From Punica granatum (taxonomy: Eukaryota; Streptophyta; Magnoliopsida; Myrtales; Lythraceae), in the NCBI RefSeq assembly GCF_007655135.1, contig NC_045127.1:1922001-1986000 (forward strand): 64,000 nucleotides of DNA. The letters run 5' to 3'. Under the pieces are notes generated by a model. It did no database searches and was not told the origin of the DNA. It was given only the letters and a program-made list of their open reading frames with translations. Below are positions 22,605 through 35,300 of the stretch, piece after piece. Position 1 is the stretch's first letter. Every line of letters begins with the position of its first letter. A program made the position numbers and the translations under genes.

Positions 22605-24480
22605 TGATATGCAATGTTAAGTTTGTCTCAGCCAAATCTAATGAAACACGAAAATTAATTAAGTTTTATGGCGTCGCAAGATAATTTGGCCTATTTAAGT
22701 TTATCCTGATACTAAGGTATAAAAATTAAAAGTAAGAAGAAATTTTTTCATGATCCCCCATTATAACATTAACAATAGAACAAAAATAAAATAAATAATA
22801 GAGGCTTCCCTGTGACTAATACAAAAAAAAAAAAAAAACTTAGGTTGGTTCTTCTAGTTTCGCGTCTGCCCATTCATGGATCAAATATAAAATCCGTAAC
22901 GTTTGAGTTTCCCTTATTGTTTGCTAACTGTATTTTAATTGTGGGGATTAATGCTTTAAGTTTTGCTTAATATAATTTTCTTTAATCGTGTCGTGATCGT
23001 ATATTCGGCAAAGAGCTTTTGGATGGAAGGCGGATGCTCTGGAAGTGGCCGAGAGGAAATCCATCAACGAATAGAATGGCCTGTAATATTTGATGTGAAT
23101 GATTTTCCAAGATATCACGATACCGATTCATTTATTTGTGCTGGGTCATAAATACTTTAGTGATGGGGAGATCGACTAATGAAACGGTGTTTTTGCTCGC
23201 TGAACTTATGCTTAAGAGATACCGAAGATCTGCGGTATTGCTTGAGTATCAAAATGGTTTAACATAAAATAAGAACTTTAATTTACCCCTAAAACTATAA
23301 TCATATATGTATATAGTAGATGCTTGATCCGTACTACGAGCAGATTTTATAAAATAATTTATCTATTTTCATTCTCATCTCATGCAATGAATTGTAATTT
23401 TGTTTCATTAATTTTGACATAAATTTATGATATAACCTGAACTAATATCATATCCATCAAAATTTAAAAGATTAATATTAAATTAAAACTAATGACATAT
23501 AAAAATAATATAAAATCAAAATAAGGGGGAGAGAGGGGGGTTAGATGTCCGTGGAGGACATAAAATGAAAAGGAGAAATCGGAGAGGTTGGAGTGTAAGA
23601 ATAGTGGGAGAGAGTTTTTAGGGGAAAAAAGGGTCGAAGTTAAGGGATAAATTTATATATAAAATTATTCTTAAATTTAACATTTATTATTTCTTCGTAA
23701 AATAGGAGGAAGGGAAATTTAGAAACCGATGAATATTAGACCAAAAATATTCTTCTCTCATTTATATAATAGTATAGAACATATCAAGATCAATTTTCAA
23801 ATTTTATGTTGACCTCAATATAAACAGAAAGACAAACTAAAGAGATAATATCCATATCTATATATATAATAACAAAGTCCTTACCTGAACTCTTACATCG
23901 TCACTTGTTTAAAAATATAAAAAGAAATTTTCTCGCGTTGCCACATCATCACTAAAAAATAAGAAAACTTTTATATCCTTTTTTAATAAAATATTCACAT
24001 ATGGATTATCCTAATTGAATACATTTAATATTTTTTTATTATATTAAATAGTAGAATTTATAAATTATATCCATATATATCCCAATGGAATATATACATT
24101 ATACACAAGGCAAAGATATGCGGTAGAATATATAGATTATACAAACATCGCCCAATATATAGATTATACGTTGGAATATAACCTAAGTTGGACTCTCAAG
24201 TCGTCATGTGTTCCTAAATATAAACATAGCTCTCTTGCGTTGCCACACACTTCTTTTCCTATACATGATGCAATTTTGAAGAGTTCTAATGTAACTATAC
24301 AAGTTTTGTACATACCAAAATTTTAAAAATAAGTTATTACTTTTACATAATTTATGCTTCGAATCGAAATTTGTTGTATGAATAATTGCTTAAAATTCAC
24401 CATATCACATTTTTTTTTAATTGTAGTAGCATTTTGGAAATTGTATTAAAACTGTAATTTCTAAATCTTGGCCAGAAAAT
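22605..24480. other. AT-rich intergenic stretch
   Basis: No gene is recognised. An ORF at 22963-23151 (+) has no known family. A pair of related phrases (aatatatagattata, 24125-24175) and a repeated block near 23880-23950 and 24180-24250 (both containing ctcttacatcgtcacttgt / ctctcaagtcgtcatgtgt and ctcgcgttgccaca / cttgcgttgccaca) suggest a degenerate duplicated repeat. Confidence 0.4.
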
Positions 24481-24904
24481 CCTTTCCCAGTCCGCAGCAT
24501 TGACACGGGCAACTTACCTAGTATACTTAAAATTATTTATTTGGATTAACATTTTTCATAAATGTATTACCAAGATCCTTGCAAACCGGTTGAAGAAGGT
24601 GCTTCCCCTCATAATCAGTCCTAATCAGTGTGCATTTGTTAAGGGCTGGAGGATCGTGGACAATATTTTGTTGGCCTATGAATTGGTAAGAAGTTATCAC
24701 AAGATTTCTCTCCCTCCTAAGTGTGTAGTGAAAATTGATTTGATGAAGGCTTTCGATACCTTAGATTTGGGATTTCTTTCTAAATACTTTGGAGTCCATG
24801 GGTTTCCTACAAAGTTTATGGAATGGATTCGAGTGTGTGTTACTTCTCCATATTTCTAGGTTGCTGTCAATGATTCTTTGGCAGGTTATTTTTCGGGAAG
24901 AAGA

Positions 24905-24952
24905 AGAGTCAGGCAAGGTGATCCGCTCTGAGTCAGGCAAGGTGATCCGCTC
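24905..24952 (+). repeat. 24-bp perfect tandem duplication in the LINE RT
   Basis: Positions 24905-24928 and 24929-24952 are identical and encode the ESGKVIRS / SGRRRVRQGDPL area of the RT. As 24 is divisible by 3, the duplication itself keeps frame. Confidence 0.95.
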
Positions 24953-26522
24953 TCTCCATATCTCTTCGTGATTGTCATGAAAGTACTCACTCAGCTGCTA
25001 AATGAGTCGGCCTGTGGGGGTTCTATTGCGTTTCATCCAAAATGCAAACCCATTGGTCTTACACATTTGTGCTTTGCGGACGACTTGTTTATCTTCACAA
25101 ATGGCACTGATTCTTCACTCTTAGCTATTTTGGATGTCTTGAGGAAGTTTCATAGCCTCTCAGGCTTAAAGTTAAATCCGGTAAAATCCAAATTATTTTG
25201 TGGAGGAGGCGCTATCGCTAATCAGGATACTTTGTTACAGCTTTTAAGAAAGGGAAGCTACTTGTGAGATACTTGGGTGTACCACTAGTGTTTGGGAAGT
25301 TATCATTCAAAGAGTGTTCTGTACTTGCATGCAGATAAGATGGTCCAACGAATCAAAGGCTGGACAATGAAGCACCTTTCATATGCTGGGAGGATCCAAC
25401 TTATAAATTTTGTCATATTCGATATGGCGATCGTGCTTCATCCTCCCAAAGAAGCTAATCAAGTTAGTCCACCAAAAATGCAGAGCATTCCTATGGAAGG
25501 GAAAAAATCAAATCCAACGAGGAGGCTCAAAGGTGAAGTGAGAAGAAGTCTGTCTTCCCAAGAGTGAATGTGAGTTAAGCATTCGAGATCTCAGCACTTG
25601 AAACAAAGTCTGTATTTTAAGGACTGTTTAGACAGTACTACTTAACTCGGGTTCTCTTTGCATTGCTTGAGTGCACAAGTTCCTCATTAAAGGCAGGAGT
25701 TTCTGGGTACTTAGTGGTTAGTGCCCCTGGTGATTGCTCATGAGTTAGAACAAGATATTGTAGCTGAGACCTTTAATAAAACCATTTATCAGGTATAGTG
25801 TGGGTTTAGGTGAGAGAATTTTCTTTTGGAATGACCCATGGCTATTGGACATCCCTCTCTCGGATTATTGTTCTGGGGGATTTTTTTGCTTCCCAACTAC
25901 TGGAAAAAACTCGAAGGTAAATTCTGTTCTAAAGTCTAGTGGATGGGAGTGGCCTCGGACATCCGACGTCCAAGTTGAGGAATTGAAGTTACTAATGTCC
26001 GCTCTTTAGTTGCAATAGCAAGATAGTATTATTTGGATTGAATATAGATCTGGAAAATTTACTTCTATCTCAATTTGGGAGCAGTTCCGAACAAAAAAAA
26101 ATAAAGGTTCAATGGAGTAAAGCAATATGGTTCCTGTGAAATATTCCAAGGGCCTCTTTTATTTGTTGGCTTGCTTTGAAAGATAGGTTTACTACAAAAG
26201 AAAGACTACTGGGATGGAAGCTTACAGTAGTGGCTTCAGATTGGGAATTATGTAGTTTGGAACTTAAATCTCAGGACCATATGTTCTTTTACCTGCCCAA
26301 TTGCTCAAGCTCTTTGGAAAAGTATTCTAAGCAAGTTTGGTGTTCACAATCATGTTGAGAATTAGGCATCTGCAATGAAGAGGGTTTGGCACTTCAAAGG
26401 ACATAAGTTTGATTCTATTATTTGCATTAATGTTGGACCTGCAATATGACCGAAAATGAATGTTCGTGTTTTTCAACGAAAATGCAGTACTGTTTCCTTC
26501 ATTCTGTAGCAAATTACAAGTC

Positions 26523-26713
26523 TTTTTTTTTTTTTTGCTAACCCGGGGTATCCGGGCTTCGCCTGACTAATCCCCGAGGCTCCGTGAACCCCCGGCGGCG
26601 CACGGAACGGGTAATTACGCCAAAGGCGCTCCGGTGGAGCCAAGGGGATTCGAACCCGAGTCTCGGTGCAAACTTGAGTGCACATTAACTACTAGGCCAA
26701 ATCCCTTGGGGTT
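26523..26713 (-). mobile_element. tRNA-derived SINE inserted in the LINE
   Basis: On the minus strand the head reads aagggatttggcctagtagt (box A-like), then gggttcgaatcccc (box B), then a GC-rich body and a poly(A) end (the T run at 26523-26536 on the plus strand). It is flanked by near-identical 16-mers, gcaaattacaagtctt (26509-26524) and gcagattacaagtctt (26714-26729). The head resembles the widespread Au SINE of flowering plants, from memory. It overlaps no functional gene. Confidence 0.85.
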
Positions 26714-26873
26714 GCAGATTACAAGTCTTGTACAGCTTAGAGTCCGATCTATTCCGAATCTAGAATCTAAGCTTAGATTCTCTTTAGCTGCTAGGAGTTT
26801 CAAATTATGATCTTGATGTAAATAGTTTTCTTTAGTCATTCTCTTTGGATAAGTGTACTATGTACATTTTCTC

Positions 26874-27047
26874 TTTTTTCGGTGTGAACCTTGATATCCG
26901 AAAGTCCAATTGAATCTCGACTAATCCAGTCTACTAAGGGGTAAAGCTCTCATAGCGTGAATTTTCTGCATTAATAAGAACTTGAACCCAATACATTACT
27001 TAAGCGGAACAAACAAGCGCCTAACCGCTTGAACCAACCCACGTTGA
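26874..27047 (-). mobile_element. SINE family B copy
   Basis: Read on the minus strand, the copy starts with caacgtgggttggttcaagcggtt near 27047, contains a tRNA-like box B phrase, and ends with ggttcacaccgaaaaaa near 26874. This is the commonest repeat in the window; see also 38562-38660, 39151-39318, 41091-41280, 54625-54806 and others. Confidence 0.7.
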
Positions 27048-28142
27048 TTATATACATTCTCTCTTTGGTTAGTAAGATTCATCACTTATCCAAAAAAAAA
27101 TAATTGGATTTAACATATAATACTGATGAGTCCGACTAATTATAATCCCGCCCGATGTGCATGCATGGGTGAATGTTATTATATATTGATATGCATGGGT
27201 GAATATTCTTATATATTGATAACTTTGAGTTAAATCTTGGAAGATGAATTATTCTTCGAATTATTGGGTCGACGAGTTAATTTGAAATTCTATCATCGTC
27301 GGGATTAATACGGTGACGAATTGTTCTATGGAGTATTTTACTGGATATTCTATTTCATTGTCTTAAAGTTGTCATGAGGGATGAAAAATCCTGGGTTACA
27401 TACTGTTCGTATAGTCCATGTAGATAAGTCGGAGTATCGATCCCGAACTTCTTATTCTCTACTAAACAACAATAATGCTAGCATATATATATATGTTGAA
27501 ATATATTACCAATCTATCTATATCTATCTATCTTCTGTGAAAACACTAAAACGGATACCTCTACAAATCAAAATGATCACGAGCCAATTTTACATCTTTT
27601 ATGATTTTCCTTTTAAAATAAAAGGTTTAGAAGTTGTCCGATTTATTATTCTTGTTGTTGTTAAAGAAATTAATGATAGCTTTATCTGACTTAATATGAC
27701 TATCACCATATAGAACGATTTACATAAATTAATAATCGGCAAGCATGATAATTATATATATATATATATATATATATTGGTCTCATTATTTATGCAACTG
27801 ATAATTGGGATGTTGTAAGCTCTCAGAATCTTCCGATCAATTTCGATCATAGTGTACGTACGTATAGTCAATTTGAATATACATTAGTAAATTGTCATAA
27901 TATATAATTATATATATGTGTATATATTGCTGAAATTAAAGAAGGAAAAGGACAACGCACGGCAACACAATTAATTATAATAATAATAATATTGAATCCA
28001 TTACTACGAACTCACTTCAACTCTCCATAGGCGAGGAGGAACTCCCCACCTAATGAATCAATTTTAATTAATTAAATTTAAATAATTATAGCATGTTTGT
28101 GCATCGTCCACTTAATTATTTAATTTAATATAATAATATTAA
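27048..28142. other. AT-rich spacer
   Basis: No gene recognised. It holds an (AT)n run at about 27752-27777, a (ATCT)n run near 27515-27532 and a duplicated phrase atatattgatatgcatgggtgaatatt-like at 27160-27215. Confidence 0.4.
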
Positions 28143-28496
28143 TCAGCAGAACCAAACGCATTGGCAGCTGACCCCTGGTCCGAATTCGTCATGGACACAG
28201 GTTCCAACAGCCTCGTGTCCATGCACCCTATGACATTTCTGCTTGCACGGCCCAGTCTGGCACTTGTTGCTTCCGAATTCCAACAATTCCCTGCATCTCC
28301 TCCTCGCTTCCACCTGCGGCGTCAATATCGCCGCTGTGCGCCAAAAAAAAAAAGGAAAAGAAAAAAAAATCAATTATACATAATTAAAATACAATATAAC
28401 ATTTAAAAAATGAGTTCGTACTGAAAATTAAATTAAATTACCCGAGATGATGAGGGCGAAGAAGAGAAAAGCAACGAAAGAACCAAGCTTTGTCAT
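28143..28496 (-). CDS. Defensin-like secreted cysteine-rich peptide (second copy type)
   Basis: Two exons on the minus strand, 28442-28496 and 28143-28333, with a phase-1 GT-AG intron in the same place as in the gene at 21266, encode 81 residues. The signal peptide is MTKLGSFVAFLFFALIIS. The mature part follows QVEARRR and has eight cysteines ending C-x-C-VWFC, the plant DEFL layout. It differs strongly from the first copy in the inter-cysteine loops (ELLEFGSNK, HRVHGHEAVG). The function is presumably extracellular defence or signalling; no specific role can be read. The two genes look like an old local duplication. The TGA at 28143-28145 follows the last cysteine directly. Confidence 0.88.
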
Positions 28497-28590
28497 ATCT
28501 TCAATATATCGAGTTCCAAATATTATGCTCAAATGCTCAAAGCTGGATGAATGGTTAGGCCGTGGGGATTAGCATTAGCCATGGGAAATT

Positions 28591-28600
28591 CATTTATAGG
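28591..28600 (-). promoter_or_regulatory. TATA box of the minus-strand defensin-like gene
   Basis: CCTATAAATG on the minus strand lies about 95 bp upstream of the ATG at 28496, a distance similar to that in the first defensin-like gene. Confidence 0.6.
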
Positions 28601-31084
28601 GTCTAAAAAAAATCATAATTACCAAAAAAGAAAACTTGGTGGAGATTTAGAATAAACAGATAAAATGGCAGGTTCTCGCAGGCTTATTAACCCCTTACCT
28701 AATTTGATATGCCCTCTTAAGGTAACTGAAATCAGAATTATATATGGCATGTAATTTAATTATGAAGCAAGTAACATATTTTAAAAGGGTATTATATTGT
28801 CAAACTACACATAATATGTTTTGTTAAAATTAACTAATTAATAAGATTTACTGCAAATGCACTTATAAATGATTTGAAGAATAATTTTTAAATTAACACA
28901 ATATAAAATAAATTTCGACAGACAATTTTTTTTTAATTTATTGGATAATATATTTCCATTAGTATTATAATAGCAAATCAATCAATGAAAATGAAAGCTG
29001 TATAAAATTTCTCAAATCGATTTCGTCCTATTTTAGATTCCAATAGATTTTCGTAATTGATTAATTCCGCCGCTCTTTTTCCTTATTATAATTTTCTAAT
29101 ACAATTTGTCATATCATTACCTAATCAGTCAAACTTTTTACATCGAAGTTGCTATTTTTGCTTAATCTCTTGCACAGTTAATATAAAATGGAGAATTTTA
29201 CCACAAAAAATATAAAATGAAGAAAACTTTGCAAAATAATATATTCGTTTCCTTTCCTGACCTCTAATTTAGAAGATGATTTGTTTTAAATTATATAATG
29301 GTGACCGGATGAATCAATCAATGTGAATGTAAGAGAAATTTTGTGACTTGATTTCATTCTAATTTTAAGTTAATACAGTAACGATCAGATGAATCAATAA
29401 ATGTAAATGTAAGAGGAATTTTTTGACTTGATTTCATTCCAAATTGATTTACATATCATGTCGATTTATACTCTTTTGCAATTTTCTATGTATATAAAAG
29501 AATTCCTATTTTACATTTATTTACGTCCTTAATTTCAGCTTGTGACATGTACGCACAAGAAGATGGATGCATTGGCGTTGAACTTTACAATTTTTCCTCA
29601 ATTTATTGGGCAATATATTTCTATTAATGCATATATATATATATATATATATATAATGAGCAGATTAATCAATCAACATGAATGTGATTGGAACTTCTCA
29701 AATTAATTCCTTCCCTTTTAATTTCTAATTTATTTTTATCAATTGATTTATTCTACCACAGTTTTTCCTTATATTTTATTTTTAATATAATCTGTTATAT
29801 TATCAACATACAATCAATTTGGATCGAATGACAACCTTATAATAATTGTACTAAATTGAAATAGAATTTAACTATGAAACAAGTAATATATATTTTTCAT
29901 CATATTATACTGTAAATGATTTTATTTATTAATTTTTCCGTGTATTACACGGGCAACCCTACTAGTGATATATATGACTGTCGAGTAATCTTCTAGCAGA
30001 GCAACCTCTACAGGATTGACGGTGGCGACTAAGGTAATCGGAGATTTCGACGACATCACTGGTAGCGGAGTTGGGCTTCTTTAGGCCTTTATAAACGTGG
30101 CCGGGCTGGAACATCAGCGGAAACAATTGATCCAGCCCGCCCCAAGAGAATCCCCGAAGCCCAGCATATATATAGAGCAGAGAAATGCTTCATGGGCCCA
30201 CTTATAAGCTCTTCTGGTGGGAAAGACGCCTATTCTATTGGGTAGAAGAGAATGACGATATTTCTTTAAAAGAAAAAATTAAAAAGAAGAAGAAGAAGAA
30301 AATGACGATATGATCCCGATCCTATTATTATTATTATTATTTATTTTTGCTGAATCCCGATCTACGATCATCACATTTGCACTTACCAAAAATTGCTAAT
30401 AGAGCGTGGCTACGGTTAAATCAGTGGTCAAACCGAACTAATCTCGACTAACAGACTGAAATTGCCCGTGAAGTTTGCTGAAAATAGCTAATAAAAGAAT
30501 AGACACTATAGGACTTATCATAATATGACCCCACATTGAGCAATAAGAAAATCTCGAGTCAAATTCTCATAAATTGACCCGTAGTATTTTAACATTCAAG
30601 TAAAATACGCTTGCGACTTGGACAAAAAATAATAAAGTTGAAGAAGTAGGGCCACCTGAAAGAGACGAATATATATTACCATCAATGCCATCATGAGCTC
30701 ACAATCTGTTTGCCCTCTCGAAATTTATTTGTTTTCGGAAATCTTGATCTAATAGATAATATGTTTTTTGTAATATCTAGGCTTGATTGGAAATGCTTTT
30801 CTTTTCTTTCCTTTCCTTCTTTTTAACTACTATTTGACTTCTATGATATTGCCTTTCAATTTTTTTACTATTTTTTTTCTCTTCAATTATTATGACCCCA
30901 TATCGGTTGCAACCGAGACAACGGGATCATTTTTACTCTTTTCTTGGGCAGTAACGAAGAGTGTTTGGTTTAGTGTTATGTGCACATTTGGGGATAAACG
31001 GGCCTCCGGTTGATGGGAACACTGAGTCAGAGTGGATCCTTTCCTTGCTCAGAAGGGAAGAAAACTGGACACAATCATCTTGAG
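28601..31084. other. AT-rich intergenic stretch
   Basis: No gene is recognised. Degenerate repeats are evident: a phrase near 29300-29345 recurs at 29390-29440 (gatgaatcaatcaatgtgaatgtaag / gatgaatcaataaatgtaaatgtaag), and there is an (AT)n run at 29630-29654. GC rises near 29980-30180 without a coding frame I can name. An ORF at 30783-31013 (+) is unassigned. Confidence 0.4.
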
Positions 31085-31155
31085 GCCGTCTTTGGTCGAT
31101 CTACATTTACAGTATTTGGCTAGACAGAAACAAAAGGATTTTCAAGAAGTTAATT
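31085..31155 (+). mobile_element. Small LINE ORF2 end fragment
   Basis: The plus strand reads YIYSIWLDRNKRIFKK, the IWxxRNxRIF block near the end of plant LINE ORF2. Nothing else of the element is recognisable. Confidence 0.45.
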
Positions 31156-31387
31156 CTCAAACGGTATTGCATTGTTCATATATTTAATATTATGAGATAT
31201 TGAGAAATAACAATTACATTAAGTTTTACATAATTTAAATGTTAATTCGAAGCATAAATAATTATTCGTAAAATTATTCTACCGCAATGCACAAAACTCT
31301 TTATCTCCCCCAGCGTTACATACGAATATCAACCTAACTTCTTAAGTAAGTAAACATGCTTAAACTTAGACTGGAATCCAACACTAA

Positions 31388-31567
31388 GGCCCCGTTTCAA
31401 ATTTGAAACTGATTTTAGAATCGTGATTTTGATTTTAACTCTACCCACTAAACAACAAAAACACACGTTTTCCAAGTCAAATTTATAATACCATCTCATT
31501 TGTCTTTTTCCACAATCAAAATCAAAATCAAAATTAAAGTTACTTTAATTTTGAAATCAAATGCCCC
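31388..31567. repeat. MITE, Tourist/Harbinger-like (copy 1)
   Basis: Starts GGCCCCGTTTCAAATTTG and ends ATCAAATGCCCC, with TAA on each side (31385-31387 and 31568-31570), the three-base target of PIF/Harbinger elements. The interior carries the family's marks: an acacacgttttccaagtcaaa block, atctcatttgtctttttcca and repeated atcaaa. Confidence 0.8.
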
Positions 31568-31842
31568 TAATAGTCCACACTTGGAATCACTCGAAAGTTT
31601 CCCATTTAATTTGATAAAAGAAAAACGAGTGCACACATTATAAACGAACAATTGAAAAATCAAACATTCTAGCAAAAAAAGAAAAATCAAGCACAAAAGA
31701 TTATCTTATCTTTATATTTACTAAAATGGCCCTGATGCCTCAGACCCATCCTGAGAAACCCCTCCACTCGCTAGCCCGTGGGCAGTTCCAACACGCGCGA
31801 CACTTCCGAAGGGGCGCTGGATTTCCTGCCAAAAAAGCGAGT

Positions 31843-31955
31843 ACGTGGCACTTAGTACATCCGCGCGTGGGCTACGTGGTCCACTTAGAAAAGGCGGTCT
31901 AAACTGGGAGGCTAATGATAGGAGGCGGGGGAGAGAGAGAGAGAGAGATAGAGAG
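31843..31955 (+). promoter_or_regulatory. TOM1-like gene upstream region
   Basis: Two ACGTGG cores (31843-31849 ACGTGGC; near 31874 ACGTGGT), the form bound by bZIP factors at ABRE/G-box sites, precede a GA-repeat stretch at 31931-31955. The gene's ATG is at 32387, so the transcript probably has a leader of several hundred bases. Factor binding is inference. Confidence 0.4.
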
Positions 31956-32386
31956 AAATCGAATTAATTAATTGATTTAATAAATTAATAAATAGATAGA
32001 GGCCAAAGATTTTGTCAAATGGATGGATGAATTAAGCCCGAAAACAAGAACAAGAAAAGGTGAAAGGTGAGAGGGTGCGGCTCTCACGACAGAACATAAA
32101 AGAAGGAAATACAGACAGAAATTTCTGTCTTGTCTCTCTTGCAATCTTTTCCTTCCTAGCTAGTAGTCTTCTTCTTCCTTTCCTCGTTCATGGAGCTGTA
32201 CTTTCCGGGAAATTGAATAAGCCCCTCCAACCCCGGCAGGGAGGATTTTTTTTTTTTTTCTTGTTTCCTCCTCAACACCGGCCTTTTTCATTCTTCGACG
32301 GAAACATATATTTTTTTTTCTCCCCATAAAAAAAAGGGAAAAAACTGAGCTCTGGGAGCTGTGTGAGAGAGACACATAGAGAGAAG

Positions 32387-35300
32387 ATGATGATGATGTC
32401 AGCTTCGTCGGCGACGGTGAGGGTTGATAAGGCGACGAGCGACCTTCTGATCAACCCCGACTGGGCTATGAACATCGATATCTGTGATTACATTAATTCC
32501 TATCCCGGGTAGGTTGCCTTTCATTCTCAATTTTTTTTTGACAGTTTATTATCATGAGATGAGAATTGAATGAAGTCCCATGTTCTGATGTCCGCCGTTG
32601 ACTTTTGATTCTCTGCTTCTTTCGGTTCATTAGAAGAGTTTCATGCCCGGATCATAATGTTCTTCGACAAAATTCATGTGGGGCTTTTGTTTTTTGGTCT
32701 GGGTGTATGTGATGCACTCAAAGCTTGCTTCTTTTTTGCCCGTCGCCTTTTGTTCACTCAGTTGAAATCGACCCTTTTCTTGATTCGCGGTATCTTCTCA
32801 GGAGGGAATGTTTCCCCTCGGCCAAGTTTTTTGGATTCTCTTCTCGGTTAAAAGGGAAAAAAAAAAAAGGATTTCCCTTTCTCCTTGTGGAAGTCTCATG
32901 TCTCGATTATATTATTATTATTGATGTGGAAAGAACACATTAATTTCACATTTGTTTAATTTAATCCTACATGCTTGTATTACTGATGATGGGTAGTTTT
33001 CGGGGTGTTCAGTCAGGCTAGAGAATTCGTTAAAGCGGTGAAAAGGAGGTTGCAGCATAGGAATCCCACAGTGCAATTCCTTGCTCTGACGGTATTGTTC
33101 TTGATTTCTTAGATTCTTTTTTTTTTCCTTTAATTTTAATATGATGTTGAAATTGTTTTCTTGGAAATTAACTATGGGAGCCTTGGTTTGCAAATCTTGA
33201 GTGTTTTATTTCCCCCGTTTCCGGCCTTTTTTCTGCAGCTGTTAGAGACAATGGTGAAGAATTGTGGTGATTACATCCATTTTCAGATTGCCGAGAAGAA
33301 TATTCCCACGGAGATGGTCAAAATCGTCAAGAAAAAGGTGACCCTTATGATGCATTCTTGCTTTTACTCGAATTTGCGCGGGTCTGCTGATTGGCATGCT
33401 TTTTAACTGTTCTCTTGCCGATTTTAAGATTGGAAAAGTGGTCGGTGTACATATGTCGATCCCTGCCAACTTGATGATTATAATTCCTGTTGGGGCCATT
33501 TAATGATGAATTCACACCATTTGGTCTGAGGAAATCATTATGAGCTGGATGCTTTGATAATTGAAAGCATGTATAATCTGATTGCTGTTGTCTGCTGTGT
33601 CAATTAGCAAATATTCTATTTGAAATTGTTGATGTGGTTGATCACCCATGTGTTGAAAGCTTTGGTTGAAGTCCAGTACTGTTGCTATTGATCTTTTTAA
33701 CATGAAAAGCTATTTGATACTATTTCTTCTCAAGATGAAGTGCTCCTATTATCGATACATAGTCGCTTTATGACTAATAAAGATCGCCTTATTTCGTTGA
33801 AGATTCTACATTACCAAGGAACGTTGTAATGAATATTTTGTCTAATGCAGTCCGATATGCGTGTTCGGGACAAAATATTGGAATTGCTGAACGATTGGCA
33901 GCAGGCTTTTGGTGGGCCCGGAGGAAAACATCCTCAATACTACTACGCATATGAGGAACTTAGGGTCAGTATTGACTCACTGCATAGGCTTTTCATTTGA
34001 TTGCAGTTGCCACCAGAATCACCATGAACAGATTAAAATTAAAACTATGATTGTAGCTTAAATAGATGTCTGACTGTTATGGTCCTTCTTGTCCAGCGCT
34101 CAGGAATCCACTTTCCTAGCCGATCACCCGATGCAGCACCCATATTCACTCCTCCTGTTACCCGCCCTACCCTGAGGCACACTCAAGCTGGATACGGAAT
34201 GCCTAGTAATTCCTCAAGAAGGCTCGATGAGGCGATGGCTGCAGAGATAGAAAGTCTGAGGTTAGGGTTCGACTTTTCTTGCTAATGACAATTCTTCCCT
34301 GTGCATTTTCTTGTTTCTCTTGTTCACTGCTCTGAACTATCTTGTCTCTAAGTTATATATTCCTTTTCTGACTTTGATTCTATATCATTGTAGCATGTCG
34401 ACAATTAGTTCTATGCGGGATGTGATGGACTTGTTAAGTGACATGCTGCAAGCTGTGAACCCTAGAGACCGTGATGTAGGTTCTATTCTTTTTCCTCCTT
34501 TCATTAATATATTGGAATTAAGTTAAGGTTACGAGCTTTTTTCTTCTCCCCTGACTTCGTACTGTAGGCTGTTAAAGATGAGGTCATAGTAGATATTGTT
34601 GCCAGGTGTCAGGCCAACCAAAGAAAGTTGATGCAGATGATTACTACGACTGGGTAAGATATAATTTTCAATACTGAGACATTCTCAAATTTTATTGAAG
34701 ATCAAATGAATCATGTTTGTCCCCTTATGTTCGAAATTTTTCAGATATTTGGTGTAATGCTTTGCAGTGATGAAGAACTTCTTGCTCGAGGACTTGAGTT
34801 GAATGATAGCATGCAACATCTGTTGGCGAAACATGATGCTATAGCTTCTGGATCCCCGTTGCCCAGTCAAATAATGAATCTCAGCCCTCAACCCGCAGAG
34901 ACACGTGGATTCAACCCCAAGGAGAAAGAAGTGAAAAAGGAGAATGGCCCTTCTCCAACAGGCAGTGCCACCAGTGCTTCTGCACCACCAGTTACTATTA
35001 AAAAGAGCATCTATGATGAAGAGGAAGAAGAAGATGACTTCGCTCAGCTCGCTCGCAGGTCAGTGTTCTTTTAACTAACCGTATTATATTTAACTGCGTT
35101 CTAATCTCTGTAGCCAGTGTTGAATTGGTGCTAGCTTAACTCGTTCTCGAAACTAAATGATACAGTGATGATATAGCAAAATGGGTTTAACTATACTCGG
35201 TTAACTGGTTATTCAGTAAGTTGGTGCCATTTCGTGTTTCTATCGAAAAATATGTGTCAGACACTGCCAGCTCGAGCTTCATTTGGTTGAGTCAAAGTAT

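Larger units (their letters stand above)
24484..26870 (+). mobile_element. LINE (non-LTR retrotransposon), 5'-truncated and decayed
   Basis: ORF2 remnants run on the plus strand. The RT begins with KCITKILANRLKKVLPLII and NQCAFVKGWRIVDNILLAYE, then KIDLMKAFDTLDLGFLS (the D-x-x-KAFD motif), RQGDPLSPYLFV and LCFADDLFIFT (FADD catalytic motif). After it come the WNDPWLLDIPLSD block and the zf-RVT stretch near 26160-26300, then the VFQRKCS end. Many stops and frameshifts are present (first near 24857), plus a 24-bp tandem duplication at 24905-24952. A SINE interrupts it at 26523-26713 and the coding sequence resumes after that. No endonuclease domain is present. It is a dead copy. The 3' end near 26870 is inferred from loss of LINE-like sequence. 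Confidence 0.9.

Noticed and set aside
26523..26713. A real tRNA gene on the minus strand
   Set aside because: Box A and B are present, but the sequence does not fold as a whole tRNA, has a poly(A) tail and target duplications; it is a SINE.
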